A DNA stretch of 5,399 nt from an uncultured Clostridia bacterium. GTDB lineage: Bacteria; Bacillota; Clostridia; Oscillospirales; Acutalibacteraceae. The position numbers and the translations under genes were made by a program. The notes beneath the pieces are model-generated. The model saw only the letters and a list, made by a program, of their open reading frames with translations. It was not told the origin of the DNA and searched no databases. Each line of letters opens with the position of its first letter. The stretch's first letter is position 1. Below are positions 1 through 5,399 of the stretch, piece by piece. The DNA is taken from NCBI GenBank assembly GCA_946539105.1, contig CAMNHG010000100.1, positions 1 through 5,399 of the forward strand, read 5' to 3'.

Positions 1-86
1 ACAAAGATAACAACCAGCATTACAAGCATCATTATTAAATTTTTAGTAATAACAAAGCGCTTGCCGCCGATTGCTATCTTCTTCAT
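1..86 (-). CDS. Start of an unidentified membrane or exported protein (partial, runs off the left edge)
   Basis: Only the first 28 complete codons are present. An ATG at 86 begins a reading frame that stays open to base 1. The peptide starts MKKIAIGGKRFVITKNL and continues into a hydrophobic, Met/Leu/Val-rich run (about residues 18-28). This is the layout of a signal peptide or a first transmembrane helix: basic N-terminus, then hydrophobic core. The ATG lies 2 bases after the TGA of the long coiled-coil gene. An AGAGG Shine-Dalgarno overlaps the last codons of that gene, so translation is probably coupled and the two are in one operon. The family cannot be recognised from so little sequence. 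It could be a secreted substrate for the signal peptidase of this cluster or a membrane partner of the ATPase, but both ideas are guesses from position. Confidence 0.7.
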   Translation of the reverse strand, partial: MKKIAIGGKRFVITKNLIMMLVMLVVIF

Positions 87-88
87 AA

Positions 89-2641
89 TCAACCTCTGTA
101 AAAGTAAATACCGATAATGGATTTTCCGTTTTTCTGAGATTTATTGTGGAACACCTGCGTTGCGGAGAATCCGGCGTCGCTTTCGAGGAAGCCGGCAAAG
201 CCGTTAACGTAGGATCTGTCCACGGTTTTGTATGTGAGATACGCGCAGGATGTGTCAGCGTTTTTGAGCTGTTCCTTAACGGTATCCTTGCATACTTCAA
301 AGCCGTCCGTGCCGCGGAAGTTTTTAACAACCTCGAGGCGGTTGTGCCTGCCCGAGTAAACCGTAACCTTTTTCTTGTCCTTTACAATGAATACGGACAT
401 AAGGCTGTTTAGGTTCGGGATCGCGCTGAGACTTGTGCCGGACGCGCTGAGCGTCATAGCCTTGAGCGACTGTACGCCGAGAGCTCCGTATGTGAAGTCG
501 TACTTATAAAGTCCGTCTACGCCGCGGTCAAGCTTAAGCTCTTTCTTGTACATAGCGGCGGTGGCGGCAGCCTTTTTGGAGGCCTCCTTCGCCTGAGCCT
601 GAGCCTTGTTGACCTCGGCTTTAATCTCAGCCTTAGCCTTTTTATCGGCTTCCTTCTGAGCCGCCTTAACACGTGCGTCGGCGTCCTTTTGAATCTTGGC
701 TTTTTCGTTTTCTTTTTGTTTTTCGAGCCTATCCATTGCGGATTTGTGGTCGGCTCTGTTCTTTTCGAGCTCTTTTGCGTGTGCTTCGGTCAGCTTCGCT
801 TTTTCGCCCTCAAAGAGCAAATTCATCTCGTCAACATGGCTTGAATGAGCGTTTTTCTCAGCCTCAACGTCGTCCTTATGAGCCTGCTTTTCATCGGCGA
901 GCTCCGCTGTGAGCTTGGCGACATTTCCGTTGAGCGACTCAATCTGAGCAGCCTGATCGGCGATTGTCGCGTCGCGCTGTTCAAGAGTTGAGGTGAGCTC
1001 GCTGATTTGAGACTTGGCTGTGGAGATTTCGCCCTCCAGAGCGGCGATTGCCGCGAGCTGGGTTGCGATTGTCGCCTCGTGAGCCTTGATTGTCTCTTTC
1101 TGCTGAGCGTTTTCTGCCTCTAAATCGGCAACCTTAGCTTCTAACTGAGCCTTGGTATTTTCAAGCTCTGCAACGTATTTTTCGAGTTCCTCAATGCGCG
1201 CCTTCTGCTGAGCGACGATTTCTTCGAGCTCGGCGATACGAGCCTTCTGCTCCTCGATAATCTGCTCGAGCTCGGCGATTTTAGCTTCGAGCTCTGCCTT
1301 GATTTTCTCAAGCTCTGCAACCTTGGCTTCGAGTTCGGCAACCTGAGCCTCTAGCTCTGCTACGCGGGCTTCAAGCTCGGCAACCTTTGCCTCGAGTTCG
1401 GCGATGCGCTCCTTAGCCTTGATGAGCTCTGCCTTAACCTTTTGAAGTTCGGTTTCGAGCTCTTTAATTCTATCCTCCAAAGCCTTGATAGAGCTTTTGA
1501 GGGATTCGATTGTCTTGTCTCGCTTTTCAATCTCGCGCTTTAGGGCGGCGATTTCAGCCTTTTGATCGCGGATAATCTTTTCGCGCTCGCGGATTTCCTG
1601 AAGTCTGAGCTTCATTTCCTCCTCGCGAACCTGCTGGATCTTCTCCTCAATCTCGGAGTCTCCGGCTTTTCCGCGTCCGGTTTTGTTTTCCTGGTACCTT
1701 TCCTCGAGCATTCTTTTAAGCGCGGGGTTGGTTGAGATTGAAAGCATAAAGTGCTGGAAGCCCTGTGAAATATAAACAGCCTCCTGAACTTCCTTGTCCA
1801 TTTTACCGGAGAAGTCTCTTCCGACAATCTCGTAACCGGGCTTGTTGTACGCGCCGAGGTATGTAAACAGATCAAGTCCCGCCTTGTAGTTGGGGTTCTT
1901 GGTCATAAGGTTTGTGCGGTTGATAGGCGGTTTAACGCGGATACACTTTTTGAGTGCCTGCATCATATCGGTGTTAAGGAAAGAGTTGAGCTTTTCGCGG
2001 ATTCGGCGCACACGGTCGAAGTCCGAGAGCTTTTCATAATCCTTAACGTCAAGGTCATCCGCCTGAGCGTCCTTAACCTCATTGGAGTACTCCATTTTGA
2101 ATGTTACGTGCTGGTTATTGAGAACGAGGTCGCGCTCCATTTCAACCTTATTATAAGTATCCGTAGGCGCGTCAATCATTTTGCGGTACTTGTCGGATAC
2201 AAAGTTCATCGCTGTTTCGATTAGGGTAATCAAAAAGCGGTTCTCGTAGGTTTCGAAGCTGTCCTCACGCTCGATTGTGAGCACCTTGTTGGGAGTAACT
2301 CTGCCGTTTTCGTCTATATTGTCAATAAAATTTGTGTGCTGGATAAGATGCTTTACAGAATCCTTGTTGATGATTTTAGCCTTGTCGATGCGGTAGATTT
2401 CGTTATTCTCGATAATGAAACGGCGCTGTTCGTCAATGGCTCTTTCAATATAAGGAAGGGTGTCCTCGATTGCGGTAACCCACTCCATGTCGATTACTTT
2501 TTCGTGGAGCTTACCGGAAAGGACGTCGTTTCCCTTATCATTATCCTCCATATTGGTGGTAAGATAATTGGCGGTAAAGTCTGTGGCGAGGTGTTTTTGC
2601 ATATACTTGTAGGAACGATAGTACTGATCAAAATTTTCCAA
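89..2641 (-). CDS. McrC-like DUF2357 protein with a long coiled coil and a DegV-like C-terminal domain
   Basis: This 850-residue protein has three parts. Residues about 90-320 resemble DUF2357, the N-terminal domain of McrC-type partners of McrB ATPases. The signs are the TYENRFLITLIE segment (131-142) and the RTNLMTKNPNY segment followed by an aromatic-rich helix (242-270). Residues about 330-695 are almost pure charged coiled coil, with a strict heptad block at 414-508. Residues about 706-850 are globular. Their order of elements (SLSAIPNLNSLMSVFIVKD at 737-755, VVKNFRG at 771-777, and NGKSIIGIYFY near the end) recalls the C-terminal lobe of DegV proteins, which bind fatty acids. The DegV N-terminal lobe is absent. 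I see no PD-(D/E)xK nuclease motif where McrC would have one, no signal peptide and no membrane helix, so the protein is probably cytoplasmic. The start is a TTG at 2641, chosen because a strong AGAGGTGA stands 7 bases before it and no in-frame ATG precedes residue 14. It lies 95 bases after the membrane McrB-like gene, its likely partner. The gene call is near certain, the DUF2357 call fairly good, and the DegV-like call tentative. Confidence 0.88.
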   Translation of the reverse strand: MENFDQYYRSYKYMQKHLATDFTANYLTTNMEDNDKGNDVLSGKLHEKVIDMEWVTAIEDTLPYIERAIDEQRRFIIENNEIYRIDKAKIINKDSVKHLIQHTNFIDNIDENGRVTPNKVLTIEREDSFETYENRFLITLIETAMNFVSDKYRKMIDAPTDTYNKVEMERDLVLNNQHVTFKMEYSNEVKDAQADDLDVKDYEKLSDFDRVRRIREKLNSFLNTDMMQALKKCIRVKPPINRTNLMTKNPNYKAGLDLFTYLGAYNKPGYEIVGRDFSGKMDKEVQEAVYISQGFQHFMLSISTNPALKRMLEERYQENKTGRGKAGDSEIEEKIQQVREEEMKLRLQEIREREKIIRDQKAEIAALKREIEKRDKTIESLKSSIKALEDRIKELETELQKVKAELIKAKERIAELEAKVAELEARVAELEAQVAELEAKVAELEKIKAELEAKIAELEQIIEEQKARIAELEEIVAQQKARIEELEKYVAELENTKAQLEAKVADLEAENAQQKETIKAHEATIATQLAAIAALEGEISTAKSQISELTSTLEQRDATIADQAAQIESLNGNVAKLTAELADEKQAHKDDVEAEKNAHSSHVDEMNLLFEGEKAKLTEAHAKELEKNRADHKSAMDRLEKQKENEKAKIQKDADARVKAAQKEADKKAKAEIKAEVNKAQAQAKEASKKAAATAAMYKKELKLDRGVDGLYKYDFTYGALGVQSLKAMTLSASGTSLSAIPNLNSLMSVFIVKDKKKVTVYSGRHNRLEVVKNFRGTDGFEVCKDTVKEQLKNADTSCAYLTYKTVDRSYVNGFAGFLESDAGFSATQVFHNKSQKNGKSIIGIYFYRG
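93..97 (-). promoter_or_regulatory. Ribosome binding site of the left-edge gene, inside the preceding gene
   Basis: On the minus strand AGAGG sits 6 bases before the ATG at 86. It lies within the last codons of the coiled-coil gene, whose TGA is at 91-89. This placement fixes the start of the left-edge gene and implies translational coupling: ribosomes finishing the upstream gene are positioned to restart. Confidence 0.75.
1118..1402 (-). repeat. In-gene 21-base periodic repeat encoding 14 in-register heptads
   Basis: Residues 414-508 of the coiled-coil protein keep an unbroken seven-residue register. The core AELE, or a close variant (EELE, AQLE, ADLE), falls at 414, 421, 428, 435, 442, 449, 456, 470, 484, 491, 498 and 505. 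The two skipped steps (463 IEEQ and 477 AQQK) stay in phase. In DNA this is a 21-base period built on gagctcggc-like units with many synonymous differences. That pattern fits old duplication kept under protein-level selection rather than a fresh expansion. A heptad run this regular predicts a long rigid parallel coiled coil. Confidence 0.85.
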
Positions 2642-2648
2642 AACAACT

Positions 2649-2656
2649 TCACCTCT
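2649..2656 (-). promoter_or_regulatory. Ribosome binding site that decides a TTG start
   Basis: On the minus strand AGAGGTGA ends 7 bases before the TTG at 2641. It complements the 16S rRNA tail well, and no ATG or GTG in the same frame lies at a suitable distance. It supports the TTG as the real start of the coiled-coil protein. The weak TTG may lower its output relative to the ATPase gene. Confidence 0.75.
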
Positions 2657-2679
2657 CTTTTTCTATATAACGCCGCAAA

Positions 2680-2725
2680 CGCCTTTGGGGATGTCAGAAA
2701 CGTATAATTGACATCCCTAAAAGCA
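2680..2725 (-). other. Long imperfect hairpin between the ATPase and coiled-coil genes
   Basis: The arms 2709-2717 and 2688-2696 form a perfect 9-base-pair stem (minus strand GGGATGTCA and TGACATCCC) around a 12-base AT-rich loop. After one A-C mismatch the stem continues for about seven more pairs, two of them G-T wobbles, out to 2725 and 2680. On the minus strand no run of T follows the stem, so it is not a classical intrinsic terminator. It starts about 12 bases after the stop of the ATPase gene and ends about 24 bases before the ribosome binding site of the next gene. It may be an mRNA processing or stability element that sets the ratio of the two proteins, a weak attenuator, or a protein-binding palindrome in the DNA. 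Confidence 0.6.
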
Positions 2726-2736
2726 ATACTATGCAA

Positions 2737-4272
2737 TTAAACTAGCTTTTTGAGCATACGGAGGTAGCTCTTGCACTCGCCCATATTCTCTTCGCCGAAC
2801 AGCTCATCCATGTATGCAATAAGACCGTCAATTTCATCGCGGATATATGAGAGGTTGAGAGCCTCGAACTTACGCAGTACCTTACGCGCAAGGATGTAGT
2901 CAAGGCCGTCAATTTCTGTTCCGCCGGTTCCTACGTACGCGGGAACATAGTCTTTGATTTGCTTCATAATACGGTTACCGAAAGCTACACGGAAGTGAGC
3001 GATGATGTAATCGTCTACGAGAGCCAGCTTGCTGAGTGTATCGGCTGATACGGGGTTGTCTGCCTTTGCCTTGTTAAGAATAGCCTCAAAGTGCTTATAG
3101 TTAATAACAACAGGCGGTGTGTCGGGTGCCTCAAAGGCAACGCCCTTGTTGTCGATGTTGATAGGCATAGCACGGTCGTATACCTTATCGGTAACGGCGA
3201 AGGTTGAGTCGTCGTTGTTGATGGTACCGCAGTACCACATATTGGGAGGCAAGGTGAATTTGCCGTTTTTGAACTGCTTAGGATCGTTCTTCCACTGGCT
3301 GGGAACGAGGTCTACTACCCACTCATCGCGGCGGGGCATTTCAAGAATAGAGAGCATCTCAGCAAAGTAGTACTCAACACGCGCGATGTTCATCTCATCG
3401 AGGATTACAAGGTAAACGTTCTCGTTGAAGTTAGCCTCGTACATTGCGCGGAGAAGCTCGGTTTCGTTATATTTCTTGGTAAATTCGTTGAAGTAACCGA
3501 ACAGCTCGGAACGGTCACGCCATGAAGGCTGTACCGGGCAGATAACCGAGGGGTTGCTTACATACTTACCGAAGGCGTAAGCAAGTGAGGTTTTACCTGT
3601 ACCGGAAATACCCTGGAGTACGATAAGTCTTGTTGAGGCGAAGGCTGCAACAAAGCGACGGATCATAGCGATGTCATAATACAAGCCGAGACGCGAGCAA
3701 GCAAACAGACGGAAGCGGTCGCAGAACTCGGGAAGTGTGATATCGTTATCGTACTCAGGCGGCTGATAATCCGCCCAAAGCTCGTCGAGCTGGGTAAGTT
3801 TGAGGAAGCGAACTCCGCCGGTATCGCCGTCGGTCTCCGCTTCTTCGCCCTGGTTGAGAGTCTCGATTTCCTCGCCTGTGAGCTCGGAAATTTCGTTCGG
3901 ATTGAGGCCGATTTGCGAAACCTTCATAGAGAGAATCTTATCTTTCTCAAGGTTAAGGCGCATAACCTCGCGGTTTAGTGCCTGAACCTCCTTAACAAGC
4001 GAGCCTGCGTCCTTGCGGGCCTGTCTGTTTTTGATAGATTTTCTTACGGACTTCACAATCAGCAGAATAATAAATACAAATACCGCGACGAGCAGCAGGG
4101 TTGCGATGATAGCAACAACCCACGCGAGTCCGCCGAGAGTATTGGCGTATCTTGTGATAATACTGATGTATTCAGGAATATTGAAGGCTCCGAGTATTGT
4201 AACAATGCCGTTGAAAATGGAGCCGAAGAATTGTCCTAAAAACTGAAAGAGAAACTGAAATACGGTATCCAT
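2737..4272 (-). CDS. Membrane-anchored McrB-like AAA+ ATPase/GTPase
   Basis: This 511-residue protein belongs to the McrB branch of AAA+ motors, which form hexamers and are driven by NTP hydrolysis with an McrC-type partner. Visible motifs are Walker A GISGTGKTS (221-229), the QPSWRDRSELFGYFNEFTKKY stretch (248-268) typical of McrB-like proteins, Walker B VYLVILDEMN with D292 and E293, a sensor/signature CGTINNDDST (348-357) matching the NxxD pattern of the family, and a likely arginine finger DRA (366-368). The C-terminal helical part contains FGNRI (431-435) and LDYILARKVL (457-466), where McrB proteins have a similar segment. Unlike E. coli McrB there is no N-terminal DNA-binding domain. 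Residues 1-30 are Phe-rich and hydrophobic, 48-74 form a clear transmembrane helix, a basic cluster follows at 75-87, and a short coiled coil lies at about 90-115. This places the motor in the cytoplasm, tethered to the membrane. The frame extends upstream to a TTG at 4362, but that site has no ribosome binding site, whereas the ATG at 4272 has AAGGGAG. The nucleotide preference (GTP or ATP) cannot be read from the sequence. Confidence 0.9.
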   Translation of the reverse strand: MDTVFQFLFQFLGQFFGSIFNGIVTILGAFNIPEYISIITRYANTLGGLAWVVAIIATLLLVAVFVFIILLIVKSVRKSIKNRQARKDAGSLVKEVQALNREVMRLNLEKDKILSMKVSQIGLNPNEISELTGEEIETLNQGEEAETDGDTGGVRFLKLTQLDELWADYQPPEYDNDITLPEFCDRFRLFACSRLGLYYDIAMIRRFVAAFASTRLIVLQGISGTGKTSLAYAFGKYVSNPSVICPVQPSWRDRSELFGYFNEFTKKYNETELLRAMYEANFNENVYLVILDEMNIARVEYYFAEMLSILEMPRRDEWVVDLVPSQWKNDPKQFKNGKFTLPPNMWYCGTINNDDSTFAVTDKVYDRAMPINIDNKGVAFEAPDTPPVVINYKHFEAILNKAKADNPVSADTLSKLALVDDYIIAHFRVAFGNRIMKQIKDYVPAYVGTGGTEIDGLDYILARKVLRKFEALNLSYIRDEIDGLIAYMDELFGEENMGECKSYLRMLKKLV

Positions 4273-4278
4273 AACTTT

Positions 4279-4285
4279 CTCCCTT
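4279..4285 (-). promoter_or_regulatory. Ribosome binding site fixing the ATPase start at 4272
   Basis: On the minus strand AAGGGAG ends 6 bases before the ATG at 4272, which begins MDTVFQF. The only alternative upstream start, a TTG at 4362, is preceded by ATCAGAT and has no Shine-Dalgarno. The shorter form of the protein is therefore preferred. Confidence 0.8.
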
Positions 4286-4372
4286 AATAAAACCGGCAAA
4301 ACATTCTGACCTTTACCATGCAGTGGGCTGAATGGCTGTTGTTGCCGTTTGAGCGCGTACAAATCTGATAAA

Positions 4373-4430
4373 CAAGCTGCGGAATATTGCAGTCAGGTTG
4401 AGGACTTTGAATCTCGCCAAGCCGCGGAAT
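4373..4430. repeat. Pair of 13-base direct repeats, 45 bases apart
   Basis: On the plus strand caagctgcggaat (4373-4385) recurs as caagccgcggaat (4418-4430), identical at 12 of 13 positions. The offset of 45 bases is a little over four DNA turns. Such spaced direct repeats upstream of a gene can be regulator binding sites. They lie 101 to 158 bases before the ATPase start. A chance match is possible at this length. Confidence 0.4.
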
Positions 4431-4461
4431 GTTAAAATTCTGCGGTTCAGTCAAACCCAAA

Positions 4462-4480
4462 CCCGTTCGGTCAGACCGGG
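4462..4480 (-). other. Small inverted repeat after the signal peptidase gene
   Basis: The plus strand contains cggtcagaccg (4468-4478), a perfect 5-base inverted repeat around one base, nested inside cccg and cggg arms. In minus-strand RNA it could form a short bulged GC hairpin followed by TTTGGGTTT. It is too short, and its T-tract too interrupted, to call a terminator with confidence. It may weakly terminate the signal peptidase transcript or act as an operator. Confidence 0.25.
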
Positions 4481-4524
4481 ATATTCCTAAGGATTTTTAC
4501 CGGACGGTTTATATAATACGCAAA

Positions 4525-5376
4525 TCAAACAGTAGTCTCGTCGGATTTTTCATCTATACCCTCATCCGTGTTAGGAGCTTCGGGGGCAGGCTGAGCTTCA
4601 GCTTCGGTATTATCCTCAGGCTGAGCGGTTTCAGATTCGGTTTTTTCCTCTTGCTGAGCGATTTCGGCTTCCTGTTTACCCTTTTGCTGAGCGAGGTACT
4701 CGGCGATAGCCTGAGCCTTTTGCTCCTCGGTCAGCTCGGAGTTGTTGATAGCCTCTTCCGCCTGGAGTCTGCCCTTTTCTTTACTATACGCCATAGCGTT
4801 GATGATAACGCGGATAGCCTGGTAGATAAAGAAAATAATCATAGGAAGAAGGATGCAGATGAAGAACCCAAGGGGACTTCTGATAAAGTCTACGAAATTA
4901 CCTACACCCGGGATTTTTGAGCCGTGGTAAACAGCCAAGATATCGTCGGGGTAAAGGTTGCTAAACACCGTTGCGTTGGCGGGGTTTTGATCGTAGGTGT
5001 CGTTGGCATCACCCTTTGTAAAGAATGAGCCGTCTTCCTTTTTTTCAAAAAGTCTGTGCGTTACGAGATCGGCTTTTCCGTCGTTGTTAACGTCCTGACG
5101 GAAGGTAACAATGTCGCCGACCTTAAAGTCTTTTGCGGCGGCGTCCTTAACAACGTCGCAGATGAGCAAATCGCCCTTGTTAAAATTGTCCTCAGCGTCG
5201 CCTTTCATTGAGTCTGTAAGTACGCTGATAGGAGCTTTTCCGAAAAGATTGGGTACTCCTTCGCCGCCTCTGGTTGTAGCGAATACCGATATTAATGTAA
5301 TTACCGAAATAACCAATACAAGTACAATCAGTATATCGATTACAACGTTAAAGATTTTTGAAAATGTTTTTTTCAT
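4525..5376 (-). CDS. Signal peptidase I of the SipW/ER type (S26B) with a long acidic tail
   Basis: This 283-residue membrane serine protease would remove signal peptides from exported proteins at the outer face of the membrane. An N-terminal transmembrane helix spans about 11-33. The catalytic serine is S56 in LTDSMKGD. The second catalytic residue is a histidine, H107 in VTHRL, in place of the lysine of ordinary bacterial LepB, which defines the S26B/SipW type. The conserved aspartate box is TKGDANDTYD (120-129). A second transmembrane helix runs about 169-194. After it comes a tail of about 90 residues, first helical and Gln/Glu/Ala-rich, then strongly acidic with Pro. By topology this tail lies in the cytoplasm, and it is longer than I expect for SipW. 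A DVNNDGKAD stretch (95-103) just before the histidine looks like a calcium-type loop. The ATG at 5376 begins MKKTFSKIF, with basic residues before the helix as expected. SipW enzymes in Firmicutes often serve biofilm fibre or sporulation proteins, but no such substrate is visible here. Confidence 0.9.
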   Translation of the reverse strand: MKKTFSKIFNVVIDILIVLVLVISVITLISVFATTRGGEGVPNLFGKAPISVLTDSMKGDAEDNFNKGDLLICDVVKDAAAKDFKVGDIVTFRQDVNNDGKADLVTHRLFEKKEDGSFFTKGDANDTYDQNPANATVFSNLYPDDILAVYHGSKIPGVGNFVDFIRSPLGFFICILLPMIIFFIYQAIRVIINAMAYSKEKGRLQAEEAINNSELTEEQKAQAIAEYLAQQKGKQEAEIAQQEEKTESETAQPEDNTEAEAQPAPEAPNTDEGIDEKSDETTV

Positions 5377-5384
5377 GAAGTTTA

Positions 5385-5396
5385 CCCAATTCCTTT
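5385..5396 (-). promoter_or_regulatory. Weak or distant ribosome binding site of the signal peptidase gene
   Basis: On the minus strand an AAAGGA core at 5396-5391 lies 14 bases before the ATG at 5376, which is farther than usual. A weaker TTGGG lies at 8 to 12 bases. One reading frame here ends at a TAA at 5384-5382, which could be the stop of an upstream gene in the same operon, but only five codons before it are visible. Confidence 0.3.
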
Positions 5397-5399
5397 GCT

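Larger units (their letters stand above)
4273..4524 (-). other. Non-coding gap between signal peptidase and ATPase genes
   Basis: No gene with a plausible start and ribosome binding site is seen here on either strand. The minus strand has an AT-rich TATTATATAAAC just after the signal peptidase stop (about 4518-4507) that could serve as a -10 element, but no -35 box stands at the right distance. A TTGACT at about 4454-4449 also lacks a partner -10. The gap holds the direct repeat pair at 4373-4430 and a small inverted repeat at 4462-4480. Its length, compared with the short gaps downstream, suggests that the ATPase gene may have its own regulated promoter. The sequence alone does not show which bases form it. 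Confidence 0.4.

Noticed and set aside
1118..1402. Periodic sequence as a CRISPR array or minisatellite
   Set aside because: The 21-base period matches coding heptads, copies differ mostly at synonymous positions, there are no unique spacers, and the reading frame is intact throughout.
2336..2707. Plus-strand 123-codon frame overlapping the start of the coiled-coil gene
   Set aside because: It lies opposite a well-supported coding region with recognisable domain motifs. Its hydrophobicity comes from the reverse complement of charged codons.
2680..2725. Hairpin as an intrinsic terminator
   Set aside because: The stem is strong, but neither strand has a T-run directly after it, and the next gene follows closely on the same strand.
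2494..2736. Minus-strand 80-codon frame across the hairpin gap
   Set aside because: It runs through the intergenic hairpin and into the coiled-coil gene in another frame. It has no domain character, and the gene it overlaps has a strong ribosome binding site.
4273..4362. Upstream extension of the ATPase by 30 residues, to a TTG at 4362
   Set aside because: There is no Shine-Dalgarno before 4362 and the extra peptide (MYALKRQQQPF...) has no family character. The ATG at 4272 has a well-placed AAGGGAG and begins the hydrophobic N-terminus.
4507..4518. TATTATATAAAC as a promoter -10 for the ATPase gene
   Set aside because: No -35 box lies 16 to 18 bases upstream on the minus strand, and AT-rich sequence after a stop codon is common. 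It is mentioned only as a possibility in the gap entry.
4429..4920. Plus-strand 163-codon open frame with hydrophobic stretches
   Set aside because: It is antisense to the tail of the signal peptidase gene. Its Leu/Phe/Ser-rich sequence is the mirror of Glu/Gln/Lys codons, and no ribosome binding site precedes it.

Overview
The window reads as a single minus-strand gene cluster, most likely from a gut-type Clostridia/Firmicute (Ruminococcus- or Oscillospiraceae-like). The reasons are strong AGAGG/AAGGGAG ribosome binding sites, a TTG start, base composition near balance, a SipW-type (S26B) signal peptidase and tightly packed genes. This taxonomic guess rests on general style, not on a marker gene.

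Layout in the direction of transcription (right to left): (1) 5376-4525, a membrane signal peptidase of the Ser-His-Asp (SipW/ER-like) type with an unusually long acidic, Q/E-rich cytoplasmic tail; (2) a 252-base non-coding gap holding small repeats and no convincing promoter; (3) 4272-2737, a membrane-anchored AAA+ ATPase with the motif set of the McrB GTPase family; (4) a 95-base gap dominated by a long imperfect hairpin; (5) 2641-89, an 850-residue protein made of an McrC-like DUF2357 domain, about 365 residues of coiled coil and a C-terminal domain that looks like the C-terminal lobe of DegV fatty-acid-binding proteins; (6) 86 to beyond the left edge, the start of a small membrane or exported protein, translationally coupled to the gene before it.

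Genes 3 and 5 look like a divergent McrB/McrC-type pair. The AAA+ motor is tethered to the membrane by an N-terminal segment, and its DUF2357 partner carries a coiled coil and a possible lipid-binding-like domain where McrC carries a PD-(D/E)xK nuclease. No nuclease motif is visible in either protein. The classical DNA-restriction reading is therefore doubtful. A membrane-associated motor system, either defence of the coiled-coil McrBC-like kind or cell-envelope remodelling, fits better. The neighbouring signal peptidase and the downstream membrane protein agree with an envelope location. This combination is the most interesting content of the window. Its function is inference.
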